DNA of 64,000 bases from contig OZ020598.1 of NCBI GenBank assembly GCA_963971535.1, positions 98,577,674 through 98,641,673 on the forward strand, read 5' to 3'. A program made the translations under genes and the position numbers. How positions within the stretch are numbered: position 1 is the first letter of the stretch; every line of letters begins with the position of its first letter. Below are positions 35,667-46,484 of the stretch, one piece after another. The notes under the pieces are model-generated. The model was not told where the DNA came from, ran no database searches, and saw only the letters and a list, made by a program, of their open reading frames with translations. The stretch comes from Notolepis coatsorum. Taxonomy: Eukaryota > Chordata > Actinopteri > Aulopiformes > Paralepididae.

Positions 35667-35915
35667 CTAAAATGCACAGCAAATGTGACGTTTCAGTGTA
35701 ACAAAGCGTTTTCCTCCAACACTGTACGCAGCCAAGGGGTACACATCACAGAGTTTCTGCTGCTCCAAGAGTGTCATTTTTCCCGTGTCCACCAGTTGAA
35801 AAGATCTCAGATGCTCTTCATACCATGCAGCGAGTAACTTCACAATGAAATGTACATAGTTGTCCAAAATGGCTATCTGAATAATCTGTGTGAACAGGGG
35901 CAACCACCAATTCAA
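35667..35915 (-). pseudogene. C-terminal exon of a fish multicopy gene
   Basis: An 82-codon minus frame: IIQIAILDNYVHFIVKLLAA, WYEEHLRSFQLVDTGKMTLL, DVYPLAAYSVGGKRFVTLKR then HICCAF and stop just before GTAATT. The pattern 'WYxEHxRxFxL...DxYPLAxYxxGGxxxVTLKRHI' ends many uncharacterised SAMD3-neighbour proteins in fish. The array copies at 50-56 kb keep only its last 37 or so codons. Confidence 0.6.
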
Positions 35916-35924
35916 CTGTCTTTT

Positions 35925-36015
35925 AACACTAGCACAGCCGACAAGGGGTCAAATGACCCCTAGGCATTTTCAATAAATGTATCCTCGTCACTCGGTCGAG
36001 CTCCAGCTCTGTCAC
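35925..36015. repeat. TTAACACTAG repeat end with palindrome
   Basis: TTTTAACACTAGCACAGCC followed by the 18-bp palindrome AGGGGTCAAATGACCCCT. Probably the left end of another TTAA-type MITE, cut by the hAT-like element at 36016. Confidence 0.45.
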
Positions 36016-36344
36016 CAGTGTTAATTTTGGCAGCTATTTTCATTTTAGTTTTAGTCTTAGTCATGTGTCAAGTGCTCCTTTTTCGTTTTCATCATATTTA
36101 GTAATTTTTAGTCAACTAAATGTCTGAGCATTTTAGTCTTAGTCAGTTTTTGTCTCAATTTTGTATTTTTTGTTTTAGTCTAGATTTAGTTGACAAACGG
36201 ATGACATTTTTGTCTATTTTTAGTTAATGGAAAAAAACTTCAGGAAGTCAGAAATAGTCAACATGGAAAGTTTTTTTATTTCAATTGCGTATTTATTTTT
36301 TAACCTAGGGGAATCTGAGTCGGCGGCACAAGTGATACACAGGA

Positions 36345-36530
36345 AGTATATGTTGGTGTAGACATGGTCCAATGTATTGTTGCTCCTACAGTATATGTTG
36401 GTGTAGACATGGTCCAATGTATTGTTGCTCCTACAGTATATGTTGGTGTAGAGTGTAGACATGGTCCAATGTATTGTTGCTCCTACAGTATATGTTGGTG
36501 TAGACATGGTCCAATGTATGCATCAAAGAG
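36345..36530. repeat. 45-bp tandem repeat, four copies
   Basis: Units starting AGTATATGTTGGTGTAGACA at 36345, 36390, 36435 and 36487; the third has a 7-bp extra (GAGTGTA). The open frames on both strands here simply follow the repeat (45 is a multiple of three). Confidence 0.9.
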
Positions 36531-36764
36531 AGCATTACGGATGTGGTGACGTTGTTTCTGACCAGAGAGACGACGCTGAACTCTGTCTGTCTTCTGTTTG
36601 CTGTGTCTTTCCTTTCTCTCTGCCATGTCTGTCCTCTCTCTGCTGTGTCTGGCAGCGGTTTATTCTATAACGGGATACTGTAAACTAAGTAAACAGAACA
36701 CACAGTAGTACTAGTAGTAGTACACACTGATTGCAATCTGCTCGCATAAAAACATTATATAAAA

Positions 36765-37056
36765 ATAGGGAAACAATGTCCCTTATTTATTTAATTTATT
36801 GGCAGCCTGTAATCATGACGTTTCGGTGTGAACACACCTTCTTCAGAATGGCTTGCAATGGCTTGCAATGCTTTCATGCAAGCCATTCTGAAGAAGGTGT
36901 GTTCACACCGAAACGTCATGATTACAGGCTGCCAATACATTTGGAAAAACCTGGAGTGCGTGCCTGGACATTGTTTCCCTATTTTTATGTATGATATCAG
37001 AGGTTACAGCACCCAGTGTCAAGTCTAGTGAGGTGAGCGCGTTCTACTACTTTTTT
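36765..37056. mobile_element. Palindromic insertion with 20-bp target duplication
   Basis: Flanked by CATAAAAACATTATATAAAA at 36745-36764 and 37057-37076. Inside, 36799-36857 and 36877-36935 are perfect 59-bp inverted repeats around a 19-base loop (outer end TTGGCAGCCTGTAATCATGA), with outer arms (TAGGGAAACAATGTCC and its inverse) extending further. The long duplication suggests target-primed retroposition of a foldback molecule. Confidence 0.85.
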
Positions 37057-37099
37057 CATAAAAACATTATATAAAATCACATTCTGAGGTCAGTGTTAA

Positions 37100-37345
37100 A
37101 GTGCCACATGGAAGAGGTCTGGTTAGTGGTTAGAGGTGGTCTAGGTCTGGTTAGGGTAACTTAGGGGTAGTTAAGCATTAATTATAATTTATTATTATTA
37201 TTTAGATGGATGTAAAGGGCTAGACCAACTCTTAACCCCTATCCGGACCTAGACCACCTCTAAGTCACAACCCTAACTTAGGGGTTAGAGTTAGAGGTGG
37301 TCTAGGTCTGGTTAGGGGTGATCTAGGTCTGGTTATACTGATCCG
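37100..37345. repeat. AGAGGTGGTCTAGGTCTGG direct/inverted repeats
   Basis: TTAGAGGTGGTCTAGGTCTGG occurs at about 37130 and 37291, an inverted copy at 37243-37262 and partial copies at 37112 and 37319, around an AT-rich centre. Confidence 0.7.
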
Positions 37346-37750
37346 ATACCAGTGCATACATAAACAAATAAAGGAAATTATATTATATAAATTATAAAAC
37401 CTATTTTCTTTTCATTTTTACAGCTACCGTTTTATATATACTGTTTTTTAGTAATAACTAGAAAGTAATGGTATTTATTCAACAACAGGTGATTGTATAG
37501 ATTAGTATTAGTATCATTAATTGACAACTAAGCTCAATGAGTTCACCCACGGAATGGTTGTTGGTACATTGGTTCCACACGGACGTTAAACGTTGTTGCG
37601 CACTTCCTATCCAGAGGGCTCTGGTTCAGTTAGCTCCTAGCAGAGGATCTGTTGTGATTTTTAATGCAAAATAAATATTCAACATTCTCTTTTGAGACTC
37701 CGCCTCAGACTCTTATCATTTGGCACTAAAAGCTAAACATTGTCACCGGT

Positions 37751-38229
37751 GGGCGGCTACGTGGCGTAGTGGGCAAGGCGCTCGCCACAAATGCGGAGAC
37801 GCTGGGCTCGCCTGTTCGAGCCCAGCGCTCCACATTGCTTTCAGTTTAGCTGGTCGTTCATACTAATACACATTGGCCGTATTAGGGGGTGGGAAACTGA
37901 TGGGTGGGGATCGGGCGTTGTGGACAGCGACTCCTACAGGTCGGTTGGTGCGCCTGCGCAGTAGAATCAGGAAGTGTCGGGGGCAGCGTGAGCCTCCCAC
38001 GCGTTACTCCTCGCCACTGAGAGATCGAGCTGCAAAGGTGAAAAGATGCGACTGCTGTTACCTCAAGTACTGTAGGGGACTTGTGCTATGTATGACTTAG
38101 TCCACATTGCAGCCGGCTTGTGGGAGGCAAGAAACAGCGTTCGTGACAGGGGAGGGTTGAATTGGATGATACGAAATTGGGATGGGAGAAAATATAGAAA
38201 ATAAGAGAAAAAGTGGATAAAAAAAAAAA
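37751..38229 (+). mobile_element. tRNA-headed SINE, copy 2 (best copy)
   Basis: About 480 bp. The head GGGCGGCTACGTGGCGTAGT contains a textbook A box (TGGCGTAGTGGG), and TGTTCGAGCCC is the B box, so RNA polymerase III could initiate inside it. The body is of unknown origin and the end is an A-rich tail. Perfect 14-bp target duplication ACATTGTCACCGGT at 37737-37750 and 38230-38243. Internal frames are not genes. Confidence 0.92.
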
Positions 38230-38263
38230 ACATTGTCACCGGTATGGCTGTCGCATTATGTCA

Positions 38264-39696
38264 TTAACACTTTGAGCGCCACGCCGGGTTTTCCTTTTTA
38301 CCGGCTGAATGCCACCATCGGCACCAATGTTAACTTTAATATCGCCTAATCTTTTTTTTTTTGATCCACTTTTTCTCCCATTTTTCTATATTTTCTCCCA
38401 TCCCAATTTCGTATCATCCAATTCAACCCTCCCCTGTCACGAACGCTGTTTCTTGCCTCCCACAAGCCGGCTGCAATGTGGACTAAGTCATACATAGCAC
38501 AAGTCCCCTCCGGTACTTGAGGTAACAGCAGTCGCATCTTTTCACCTGCGCAGCTCGACCTCTCAGTGTCGAGGAGTAACGCGTGGGAGGCTCACGCTGC
38601 CCCCGACACTTCCTGATTCTACTGCGCAGGCGCACCAACCGACTTGTAGGAGTCGCTTGTTCACAACGTTCGATCCCCACCCTTCAGTTTTCCCTCCCCG
38701 TAATACGGCCAATGTGTATTACTGCGGACGACCAGCCAAACTGAAAAACAATGTGGAGAGCTGGATTCGAACACGCGAATCCTAGCGTCTCCACACTGGT
38801 GGCGAGTGTCTTTGACCACTACACCACCTAGCCGCCCTAATATCGCCTAATCTATGTTTTAAATTATGGCTATGTGTCTAATCTGCCCATCGCATTATCA
38901 AAGACTATTTTCCAGTCAGTGCTGTCAAGGCAGATTGTTTTTTTATCGCGGCATTTCCGTTTCAGAGCATTTAGAAAAGCACCCGTTTTCAGATAAAAAA
39001 CAGCCCATTCTGGAGCATTCTATGAAAATCGCCTTTTACTGGAATATTCCACAACGTTGATATTCGTCTGCCTTTTTATGAATCGTTTTCAAATAAACGC
39101 TAGATCAATATTATACGTGCACGCAAGCACATTCGAGCCGCGCACGGATAATCGCCCCGTTGATTTCCTCATGGACTTTTACAGTGAAACCGAAAGAAGA
39201 CATTTCACAAAACAGCTTATAACTTCATCAAACTTACTCTGATTATCCTAACACTGATAACATAGAGTCATTACCTGACATCAGATGGTATCCAACTGGT
39301 ATATTCCAATTCCTGATCACCATTCGAAAAAATCGATACGTGTATGGATCCAACGCAATACAGTAGAACTCCATGATCAGCGGGGATCTGAGGTTCCAGA
39401 ATGAACTGTGGTAACCCCGGCTGGATCAGTGGACTGGAAAATGTGGAGTACCGGATTTTTTCCCCCATTCATTTTCATTGAGTCCATTCCAAAATCACTT
39501 ATGTCATCTGGGAGACGACAGGGGGCGCTTTTTTCCACAATGATCGCCGGCGCCGCTCGGCTATACTCGGGTAGGCTCGGGTGATGCAATATGATTTCAG
39601 ATCGCTAAAAAAAATAAAATCCGAGAAATCTCGTGAGTGGCTTTCAACCACCTATAAAAAAACACGAGATCTCGTGAGTGGCACGGAAAGAGTTAA
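38264..39696 (+). mobile_element. TTAA-type MITE, family A, with nested SINE
   Basis: Bounded by TTAACACTTTGAGCGCCAC and GTGGCACGGAAAGAGTTAA, TTAA at both ends. After removing the SINE at 38353-38837 and one TSD copy, the element is about 930 bp, similar to 4712-5587. It sits inside the hAT-like element. Confidence 0.8.
38353..38837 (-). mobile_element. tRNA-headed SINE, copy 3
   Basis: Inverted copy of the 37751 SINE, with its T run on the left and the tRNA-like head on the right. Perfect 16-bp target duplication TAATATCGCCTAATCT at 38337-38352 and 38838-38853, inside the family A MITE. Confidence 0.92.
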
Positions 39697-40242
39697 TTGT
39701 GTGCGAGAGTTCGATCAGTTAGCCACGTTAGCGTGAGCTAGGTTAGCCACTAGCTAACGCGAGCTAGATGGAAATACAAACAATGTGGTGAATAAGTGAT
39801 TTACCTTGGAATACTCCTTTGCCAACTTGCTGTACTTTGCTTGCAGGTCTGCAGCTGGATTATGAATAGTCCCAACTTTAGCCACGGTAACGTTCAGCTA
39901 AAACTAGCTTTTCAAATAGCTCCAGCTAATGCTAATAACACAGAGCTCCCGTCAGCCGTCACACTGTTCTGTCGGGACGATGGCATTAAGAAAAGTTATA
40001 ATTAGTTTGTCTCGTCTTGTTTTAGTCAACAATATCAACATACATGAAGAGAAATTTCGTCCTGGTTTTTGTAAATAACATTTGTGTGCTCAGTTGTGGT
40101 CAACGATATTTAATAAACTATTTAGTCTCGTTAGCGTCACATGGTATTCAATAACGTGACGTCACGTCTCGTTGTCGTCATGAAAAAAACCTTCGTTGAC
40201 GAACATCTTTCGTCATCAATTTAGTCAACAAAATTAACACTG

Positions 40243-40263
40243 CTCCATAGCCTCTCTATCCTG
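40243..40263 (-). pseudogene. Integrase-core gene exon stub (IERLW)
   Basis: On the minus strand TTTTCCAG|G ATAGAGAGGCTATGGAG continues phase-correctly from CAACG of the previous exon: QR|IERLW. The glutamate here is the third catalytic acid of the DDE triad in this family. The exon is cut after 20 bases by the hAT-like element. Confidence 0.65.
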
Positions 40264-40859
40264 GAAAATTGCGAGTTTACCAGAACATTTTAAAGTTAAA
40301 GGACAGGGAATGGCAATATTTGCATTTGTGGCAGATTTGACATGGAATTATTATGTATGTAAAATCTCAGCAGTTTCTTTTGTTGAGAAAAGGTTTCCAT
40401 CAACAACAAATGCACAGATGGATTTTCTTTTAATGCAATCCAATGATCTGATGTTCAATGTGTGTATTTCTTTATCTACCCTTTCATGAGTCATTATTGT
40501 CAGTCCAAAACAAGAGAGTATGTTTTTGTAACATGTTTCTAAAACATTATCTCGTGTTATTTACATACTAAGACAATAGGTGTGACATACAAATGTAATT
40601 CGACACACACTGACCAGCAAAAACTGTACATTTTTATTTTTGCAGCAAGGAAGAGATTGTTTAATTTGCATGATGAATAGGTCACAGTTAAGTACCCTTT
40701 GACTGACATCAACTCCCACCGTAGAGAGGAATTTTACCTCACACTATTGCAAATAACAGTACTGCTTCTAGTAGGTATGTGTAGCAAACAGTACAGTTCT
40801 GGCATGGCAGCAGTGAGATGGTGTTTTTCAACTAGCAATCTCTGATCTTTTGGGCTTAC
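40264..40859. other. Intron of integrase-core gene
   Basis: AT-rich, with no mobile element recognised. It lies between donor GTAAG at 40859 and acceptor TTTTCCAG near 40263. Confidence 0.5.
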
Positions 40860-40970
40860 CGTTGGTTGTGAACACTCTTGCCAGATATAAAGCTGCCGCT
40901 TCCAGTGCCACGGACTGTAAACATGAGACGTGCAACGTCCACATTTTCCACCCCCTGATCAGCTCGTACC
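40860..40970 (-). pseudogene. Integrase-core gene exon (DQG region)
   Basis: 111 bp, acceptor TATTTTAG, donor CAACG|GTAAG on the minus strand. Encodes [20 protein letters not shown] then [12 protein letters not shown], an exact fit to the family's second catalytic segment. Open. Confidence 0.75.
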
Positions 40971-41247
40971 CTAAAATATACCAACAATTACAACAAAGAC
41001 CACACTATGTGTTGGTTTCAACGGCCCCCCACTGCCTCAGGAAATATTTACCTAAGAGGGAAACCAAACTTCGACAGCGTCTATCATCTTCAATTGAGGA
41101 CATGTGTGTTCACATGTGCAGTAACATGAAAGAAGCACTATTAAATAAATTTTTTATGATGAATAGGCCTATAGTAAAATATATTTATATTAGTAAATTA
41201 TAATACTTTTATGAATAAATCTGTCCGGACTCTGTAAAATAACTTAC

Positions 41248-41879
41248 CGGATTAGTTTATGATTTGTGTCAATGTGCATCAAAGACTGGGGGCATGGAAC
41301 TGAGTAGGTTCTTCGAACAATGCATCCTAAATTGTTCATACGGGATATAACTCCGATGGTGTCAACACGGTGCAAGGCGCAGTCCTTGAGCTTGGAGAAG
41401 TGCTTTCATCATTCGATATCCAGAGTGAGGCTGCCTGGATGTCTCTAACACACTGGTCCAATTCCTCATCTGTAAGGGTGCTGTACAGTTCCCTGACTGA
41501 GAAATCAGACTCAGCCATGCGTCGGTGCAATGTGCGTCTTGAAACCCCCAAAAGTGCAGCTATGCATGGGATGGACAGATTGAGCTCCAAAAGGCTGTGA
41601 ATGTACTCCGGAGAAATGACTTATCGGTCGTCCAACTGGTCCTTGCTCAAATTGCACAGTTTTAATGTATCGCTTACTTTTTTCTTTTTCCACATTTATA
41701 AGTCTATGGAGCTCTCTCATGGCATCTAACACAGGCAGAGAAACAGCTACCTGACTGGACATAGCATTTAAGAAGACCAATTCTTTAAATTCTAAGTAGT
41801 CCAAATCCAGAGGCAATTGTCCAACTATATGCTCTAAACGAGAGTAGAGACATCCCAAAATATGATCAAGTAGTAGTTC
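41248..41879 (-). pseudogene. Integrase-core gene main exon (HTH and core start)
   Basis: Acceptor CTCTCACAG, donor ATCCG|GTAAG on the minus strand. In order: ELLLDHILGCLYSRLEHIVG, NVEKEKSKRYIKTVQFEQG, (frameshift) LLELNLSIPCIAALLGVSRR and TLHRRMAESDFSVRELYSTL, (frameshift) HSGYRMMKALLQAQGLRL, (frameshift) YSVPCPQSLMHIDTNHKLIR. The middle is a helix-turn-helix and the end is the beginning of the DDE core. Three frame changes make it a pseudogene. Confidence 0.75.
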
Positions 41880-42099
41880 CTGTGAGAGGAAAATTAGAAG
41901 GAAGGAAATCAGGTGCATTAGTGTCGAACATCATTGAAGATTTAAACGCTTAATTTTGCCAAGATTTTAAATGCAGTTTCAGGACTCTACATTTGTCTTT
42001 TCATGCCAATTTCATGCCAATTTCTTGCCACTACAATATCTTGCATTTACATCACTAAATCACCAATGTACAGTTTCTACGTCAAATGTATATACTCTC

Positions 42100-42370
42100 T
42101 TTTTTAGACTCTTTTTTGTATCACAAACAGTACTGTATTTGTAAATCTGGTATGTCATAAATGTATAGATGTAGCAGTACTGTCTTATCTGTATGTCATA
42201 TATGTTATGATGAATTGAAAATGGGGGACCCTGATGTAAACAAGACGAAAGTCTTTCTCTGGTCTGCATCCCCTTAACAATTGTGTATTGAGCCGTACTG
42301 TATTGTACCCATTCTGCAATCTGTTAAATAAAGTTTTCATTCATTCATTCATTCATCATTCATTCATTTA
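42100..42370 (+). mobile_element. Non-LTR retroposon 3' end with (ATTC)n tail, copy 3
   Basis: The most complete copy: TACTGTATTTGTAAATCTGG, ATTGAAAATGGGGGACCC, TCTCTGGTCTGCATCCC, ACCCATTCTGCAATCTGTTA then AATAAAG and (ATTC)n to about 42370. It lies in the integrase-gene intron. Confidence 0.7.
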
Positions 42371-42532
42371 TTCAGAAGTCATTTCAGATCATTTACTTTG
42401 AGACATTTAATGATAACTACGGAGCTTACACAAGGCACACAAGGCTACATCACTCATTTAGCTAGCTAATGTAAGATACAAATGCTGTCGAGCCCTCATT
42501 GCTTGTACAATAAACAGCACTTCTCATTACCT

Positions 42533-42558
42533 ACTGGAGCACCTGTTCCGTCCGCCAT
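42533..42558 (-). pseudogene. Integrase-core gene, candidate first exon
   Basis: Minus-strand ATG at 42556-42558 opens MADGTGAPV before AG|GTAATG. Short alanine/glycine starts of this kind are common in the family, but the phase does not fit the next exon exactly, so an exon may be missing. Confidence 0.35.
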
Positions 42559-42639
42559 CTTTCTCCCGGTATGGTGTGATCACATGACTGACAAAGCCGT
42601 GCAGTGATAGGCCAGAAGTCAGCTCGATTGCTTATCCTG

Positions 42640-42728
42640 TCTGGGTAACCCGGATGATGGTTTTTTACATCGAATTCCATACACCGCAATTATGCATTGA
42701 ATTTTTTACATCGAATTATATACACCGC
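42640..42728. repeat. AT-rich GAATTTTTTACATCGAATT repeat
   Basis: ACATCGAATTCCATACACCG and GCAATTATGCATTGAATTTT, then TTACATCGAATT, lie directly before the LTR. The same GCAATTATGCATxGAATTTTT words begin the stretch that cuts the integrase at 46489, so one repeat flanks both ends of the gypsy element. Confidence 0.6.
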
Positions 42729-42951
42729 TGTCATGTGAATGAATGTACTGGAAGTACAATTGTGTGTGTGTCTCTAACACCAGACCATATTAGGCGCATA
42801 TGGCGCTCATGCGCCGGAAGTAGGGAATTCCATGTATGCTACCGAAACAACGCTGTGTGGAGGTGTCTACGAGAAGGATAATAAACACAACAACCTATGG
42901 AGTTAAAGCAGGTCGTCAAGAGTGTTTATTATATCGGTCATAACTTGAACA
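42729..42951 (+). mobile_element. 5' LTR of Ty3/gypsy element 1
   Basis: Begins TGTCATGTGAATG, ends TAACTTGAACA directly before the primer-binding site. Contains a polyadenylation word AATAAA at about 42881. 223 bp is short for an LTR but matches the 174-bp LTR at 61897 in layout and initial bases (TGTCAT). Confidence 0.65.
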
Positions 42952-42968
42952 TGGTGTCAGAAGTAAAC
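42952..42968 (+). promoter_or_regulatory. Primer-binding site, tRNA-Leu type
   Basis: TGGTGTCAGAAGT is complementary to the 3' end of vertebrate tRNA-Leu (…ACTTCTGACACCA, known). An identical site is at 62071. It is the start point for minus-strand DNA synthesis in LTR elements. Confidence 0.75.
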
Positions 42969-42976
42969 CAGTGAAG

Positions 42977-43976
42977 ATGGCCAAGTTTAACCCTCCCGAC
43001 AACTTTGATTTCACTGAGGCCGGAGTGGAGGCAACGGTTCCAGCGCTACCGGCTAGCCACAAAGCTAGACAGGGAGGATGGACCTGTGCAGGTTAGCACG
43101 TTGCTATATGCGCTCGGCAAGGAGGCTGAGCGAGTTTTTAACACATTGCATTTCGAGGTGCGGGAGGACCTTGATGACAAGGACAACTATGTGATTGTGT
43201 TGGACAAGTTGAATCGTTATTTCACTCCGAAAGTAAACATTATCCAGGAACGTGCTCGTTTTTACCTCCGCTCGCAAAAGAGGGGCGAGTCTGCGGAGGA
43301 ATACATCTGGACGCTCTACGAGCTGGCCGAGACCTGTCAGTTTGGTCCGGTGAAGATAGAAAATATTCGGGATAAACTGGTGATAGGAATCCTGGATAAA
43401 GAGATGTCAGAAAAGCTACAATTAATGGCAGATCTGACGCTGGAGAAAGCCATCGAGATGGTGAGACAGTCTGAGCAGATAAAGGGGCAAATTAGCCAAC
43501 AGTCTAGAGCGGGCTCGGCAGATGCAGCATTCCTCAGTGAGGTCACACACAGCTGTTGTAACTGCGGAGATGCTACATTCCTGAGTGAGGTCAGACACAA
43601 TGCGCGCACTGCGCCTTTCCAACAAATCAGAGGGCGGGGAAGAGCGCGGGGCAGTGGCGGCTTCCAAGCAGCAGGGCATCGCGATGGTGGTGCTACAGGA
43701 ATGAAGTGTTTTAGGTGTGGAAGGGACCACCCGAACAACGTGCAGTGTCCAGCCAGGCAGGCAAAATGCAGACACTGCCAGAAGATTGGACATTTTGCCG
43801 CCGTGTGCCGCTCTGCAAGAGTGAATGAGCTGACGACAATGGAGCAGCAGGATGACAGTTACAGTGAAGGACACTTCCTTGGTGAGATAAAACCAAAATA
43901 CCTCTACGTGACAGATTCCAATAGGCCATGGACTGTTGAACTGAACGTCTGTGACACTCCTCACTTTCAAAATTGA
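42977..43976 (+). mobile_element. Ty3/gypsy element 1, gag
   Basis: ATG at 42977 opens MAKFNPPDNFDF, then one early frameshift and 323 codons open from 43005: PEWRQRFQRYRLATKLDRED, a gag capsid-like helix-rich region (about residues 7-150), then an Arg/Gly-rich stretch and two CCHC zinc knuckles, CFRCGRDHPNNVQC and CRHCQKIGHFAAVC (about 245-285), which bind element RNA. It overlaps the start of the protease frame, as usual for gypsy elements. Confidence 0.85.
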
Positions 43977-46484
43977 CACTGGTGCAGACGCCAGTGTGAT
44001 TTCAGATGACACCTACCATCAGCTCAAACACCTGCACCAGTTATCCAGTGACTTCACAGCTTTCGACAGCCCCGGAGGTAGACTTGAATGTCTAGGACTG
44101 TTCACTACCACATCTAAGTACAAGGGCCGGCAATATAAGTTCAACATCCATGTGATTAAGACAGCAAATGGCAGCAACCTGTTAGGCAGTGATGTTGCGG
44201 TGGCAATGGGACTGGTGAAGAGAGTGGAGGAGGTACAGGGCACATTCGGGGCGGATCTGGGCCTCTTGAAAATAAAACCTGTGAGAATATGCCTGCGGGA
44301 CGATGCTGTCCCATACAGCATTAACACAGCGAGGAGAGTGTCTGCTCCTCTGCTTCCCAAAGTCAAGAAGGAGCTGGAGAGGATGCTCAAGTGCGGCGTC
44401 ATAGAGGAGATCAGTGAGCCAACAGAGTGGTGTGCTCCCATGGTTCCAGTCCCCAAGAAAACTGATGATGTGAGGATCTGTGTTGATCTAAAACGACTGA
44501 ACATGGCTGTGAAGAGGGAGAGATATGTTCTGCCCACCAAAGCTGGCGGAGTCTCGAGTGTTCTCCCTACTCGACGCGGGAAGTGGTTTCTGGCAAATTC
44601 CACTAGAGAGAGAAACAGCTAAACTGACCACATTCATCACCCCAGTGGGTAGATTTTTTTTTTAAGCAGCTTCCTTTCGGGATCTCCAGTGCACCGGAGA
44701 TCTTTCAGAGAGAAATGTCTCGGCTGTTCAGAGGCCAAGAGGGGGTGGAGGTGTACATGGACGACATCCTTGTCCATGGTACAGATGATAAGGAGCACGA
44801 GGGGAGACTCCAGAATGTTCTGCGTATCCTGGAGAGTGCAGGTCTAAAGCTCAACGACAAGAAGTGCGTTCTGCGCCAAAGGCAGCTGAGCTACTTGGGG
44901 CATCGAATTGACAGTGAGGGCATCCAGCCTGACCCCTCAAAAGTAAGCGCCATCACAGAGCTACAGCCACCAAGTGACGTGCCAGGCTTAAGAAGGTTCC
45001 TAGGCATGGTCCATTATCTCGGGCGCTTCTTGCCTAACTTATCGGAAGTGATAAAGCCACTCAACGACCTGCTGAAGTGCGAGGCTGTGTGGATGTGGGA
45101 CGCAGCACAAGACAACGCATTCCACAATGTAAAGCAACTCCTCTCCACCGCACCTACACTGGCATTCTATGATGTAAACAAACCTACCATAGTGAGTTCA
45201 GATGCAAGCAGCTACGGGCTGGGCAGTGTACTGCTACAGAGACACTCAGATGGACTGAAACCCATTGCATTCTGTTCAAGGACACTAACTGATGCTGAGA
45301 AGCGCTACGCGCAAATAGATAAGGAGTGTCTAGCTGCTGTTTGGGCCTGTGAACGATTTTCCACTTACCTCTATGGCCTAGACAGCTTCATAGTCCATAC
45401 AGACCATAAACCGCTGGTCCCTTTGATCAACAACAAGGACCTCGATAGAGTTCCCCTGCGGTGCCAACGATTGCTGATGCGTCTGATGAAGTACAACCCC
45501 ATTGCAGAGTACGTGCCTGGGAAAACACTGACAGTAGCTGACACACTTTCCAGGCAGCCATTGTCTGTAATTCTGAGTGAAGTGTCAGAACTAACCTCTG
45601 ATGTTTCAGCGTTCGAGGACGCAGCTCATGCAGCGTGGCCAGTGTCGCCATCCAAACTGGACCGGATCAAGCAGGAGTCAAGCAGGAGACGAGCGTAGAC
45701 TACGACCTTCTGGTGGTGAGCAGACTGATCACAGATGGATGGCAGTGTACCAGCACAAGGCAAAGCATATCACCACTGCTGTAACAGCCTGTCATTATCA
45801 AAGGGTCTTGTGCTGTACGGAGACCGCATCGTTATTCCTCACAGTATGAGGAAAGATATACTCAACCGGTTGCATGACGGGCACCAGGGCATCACCAAGT
45901 GCAGGGAACGGGCACGCATGAGTGTGTGGTGGCCCGGGCTGGAGAGAGAGGTCCAGGAACTGGTGACAAAATGTCCCGAGTGCATGCAGGTCAGACCTAC
46001 ACAGAGGAAGGAGCCTCTGATTACAACGCCACTACCACAGAGGCCCTGGCAGGCGATCGGGGCGGACATCTGTGAGTACGAGAAAGAAAACTACTTGGTA
46101 GTTGTTGACTATTATTCTCGCTACATAGAAATAGCTCATCTACCAAACATGAAGAGTGAGACCACAATTGCTCGTCTGAAAAATATCTTCGCCAGGTGGG
46201 GTTGTCCAGATGAGCTTCACACTGATAATGCTAAACAGTTCACGAGCAAGATGTTTGAGAGTTTCACTGTGACATATGACTTTAAACTCATCACCTCTAG
46301 TCCTCACTATCCTCAGGCCAACGGTGGGGCTGAGAGAGCAGTGCAGACTGCGAAGAGGATCCTACGGCAGGATGACCCGTTTCTGGCTCTCATGAGTTAC
46401 AGAGCTACACCAATACAAGCCACGGGTGCCAGTCCTGCACAACTGATGATGGGCCGCCAGATCAAGACGACGGTGCCTACACCG
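43951..46484 (+). mobile_element. Ty3/gypsy element 1, pol (PR-RT-RH-IN)
   Basis: Protease FKIDTGADASVISDD (43963); RT entry KKELERMLKCGVIEEISEPT and WCAPMVPVPKK, then a broken stretch (frameshifts near 44560 and 44655), the catalytic YMDDILVHG (about 44754) and GLKLNDKKC; RNase H start VSSDASSYGLGSVL and CLAAVWACERF; TDHKPL; and after a frame change at about 45690 an integrase with its HHCC finger ([22 protein letters not shown]) and core ([29 protein letters not shown]). It is cut at 46484 by an AT-rich repeat, and neither the C-terminal domain nor a 3' LTR is seen. Confidence 0.88.

Larger units (their letters stand above)
36016..40242. mobile_element. hAT-like element, 4.2 kb, inflated by nested insertions
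   Basis: Ends CAGTGTTAATTTTGGCAG and GTCAACAAAATTAACACTG are inverted repeats, with subterminal TTTTAGTC/GTCAAC words typical of a common fish hAT element. The flanks do not show a clean 8-bp duplication, so at least one junction is rearranged. Inside are a 45-bp tandem repeat, a palindromic retroposon, a SINE and a family A MITE with a SINE in it. No transposase frame seen. Confidence 0.65.

Noticed and set aside
36345..36530. CRISPR-like array
   Set aside because: The repeats are contiguous 45-bp tandem units without unique spacers, in a fish genome; an ordinary minisatellite.
37751..37835. tRNA gene
   Set aside because: A and B boxes are present, but the sequence continues into a SINE body with an A-rich tail and target duplications; no credible cloverleaf acceptor stem is seen.
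43422..44012. 196-codon minus frame opposite gypsy gag
   Set aside because: A shadow of the gag coding strand with no independent similarity.
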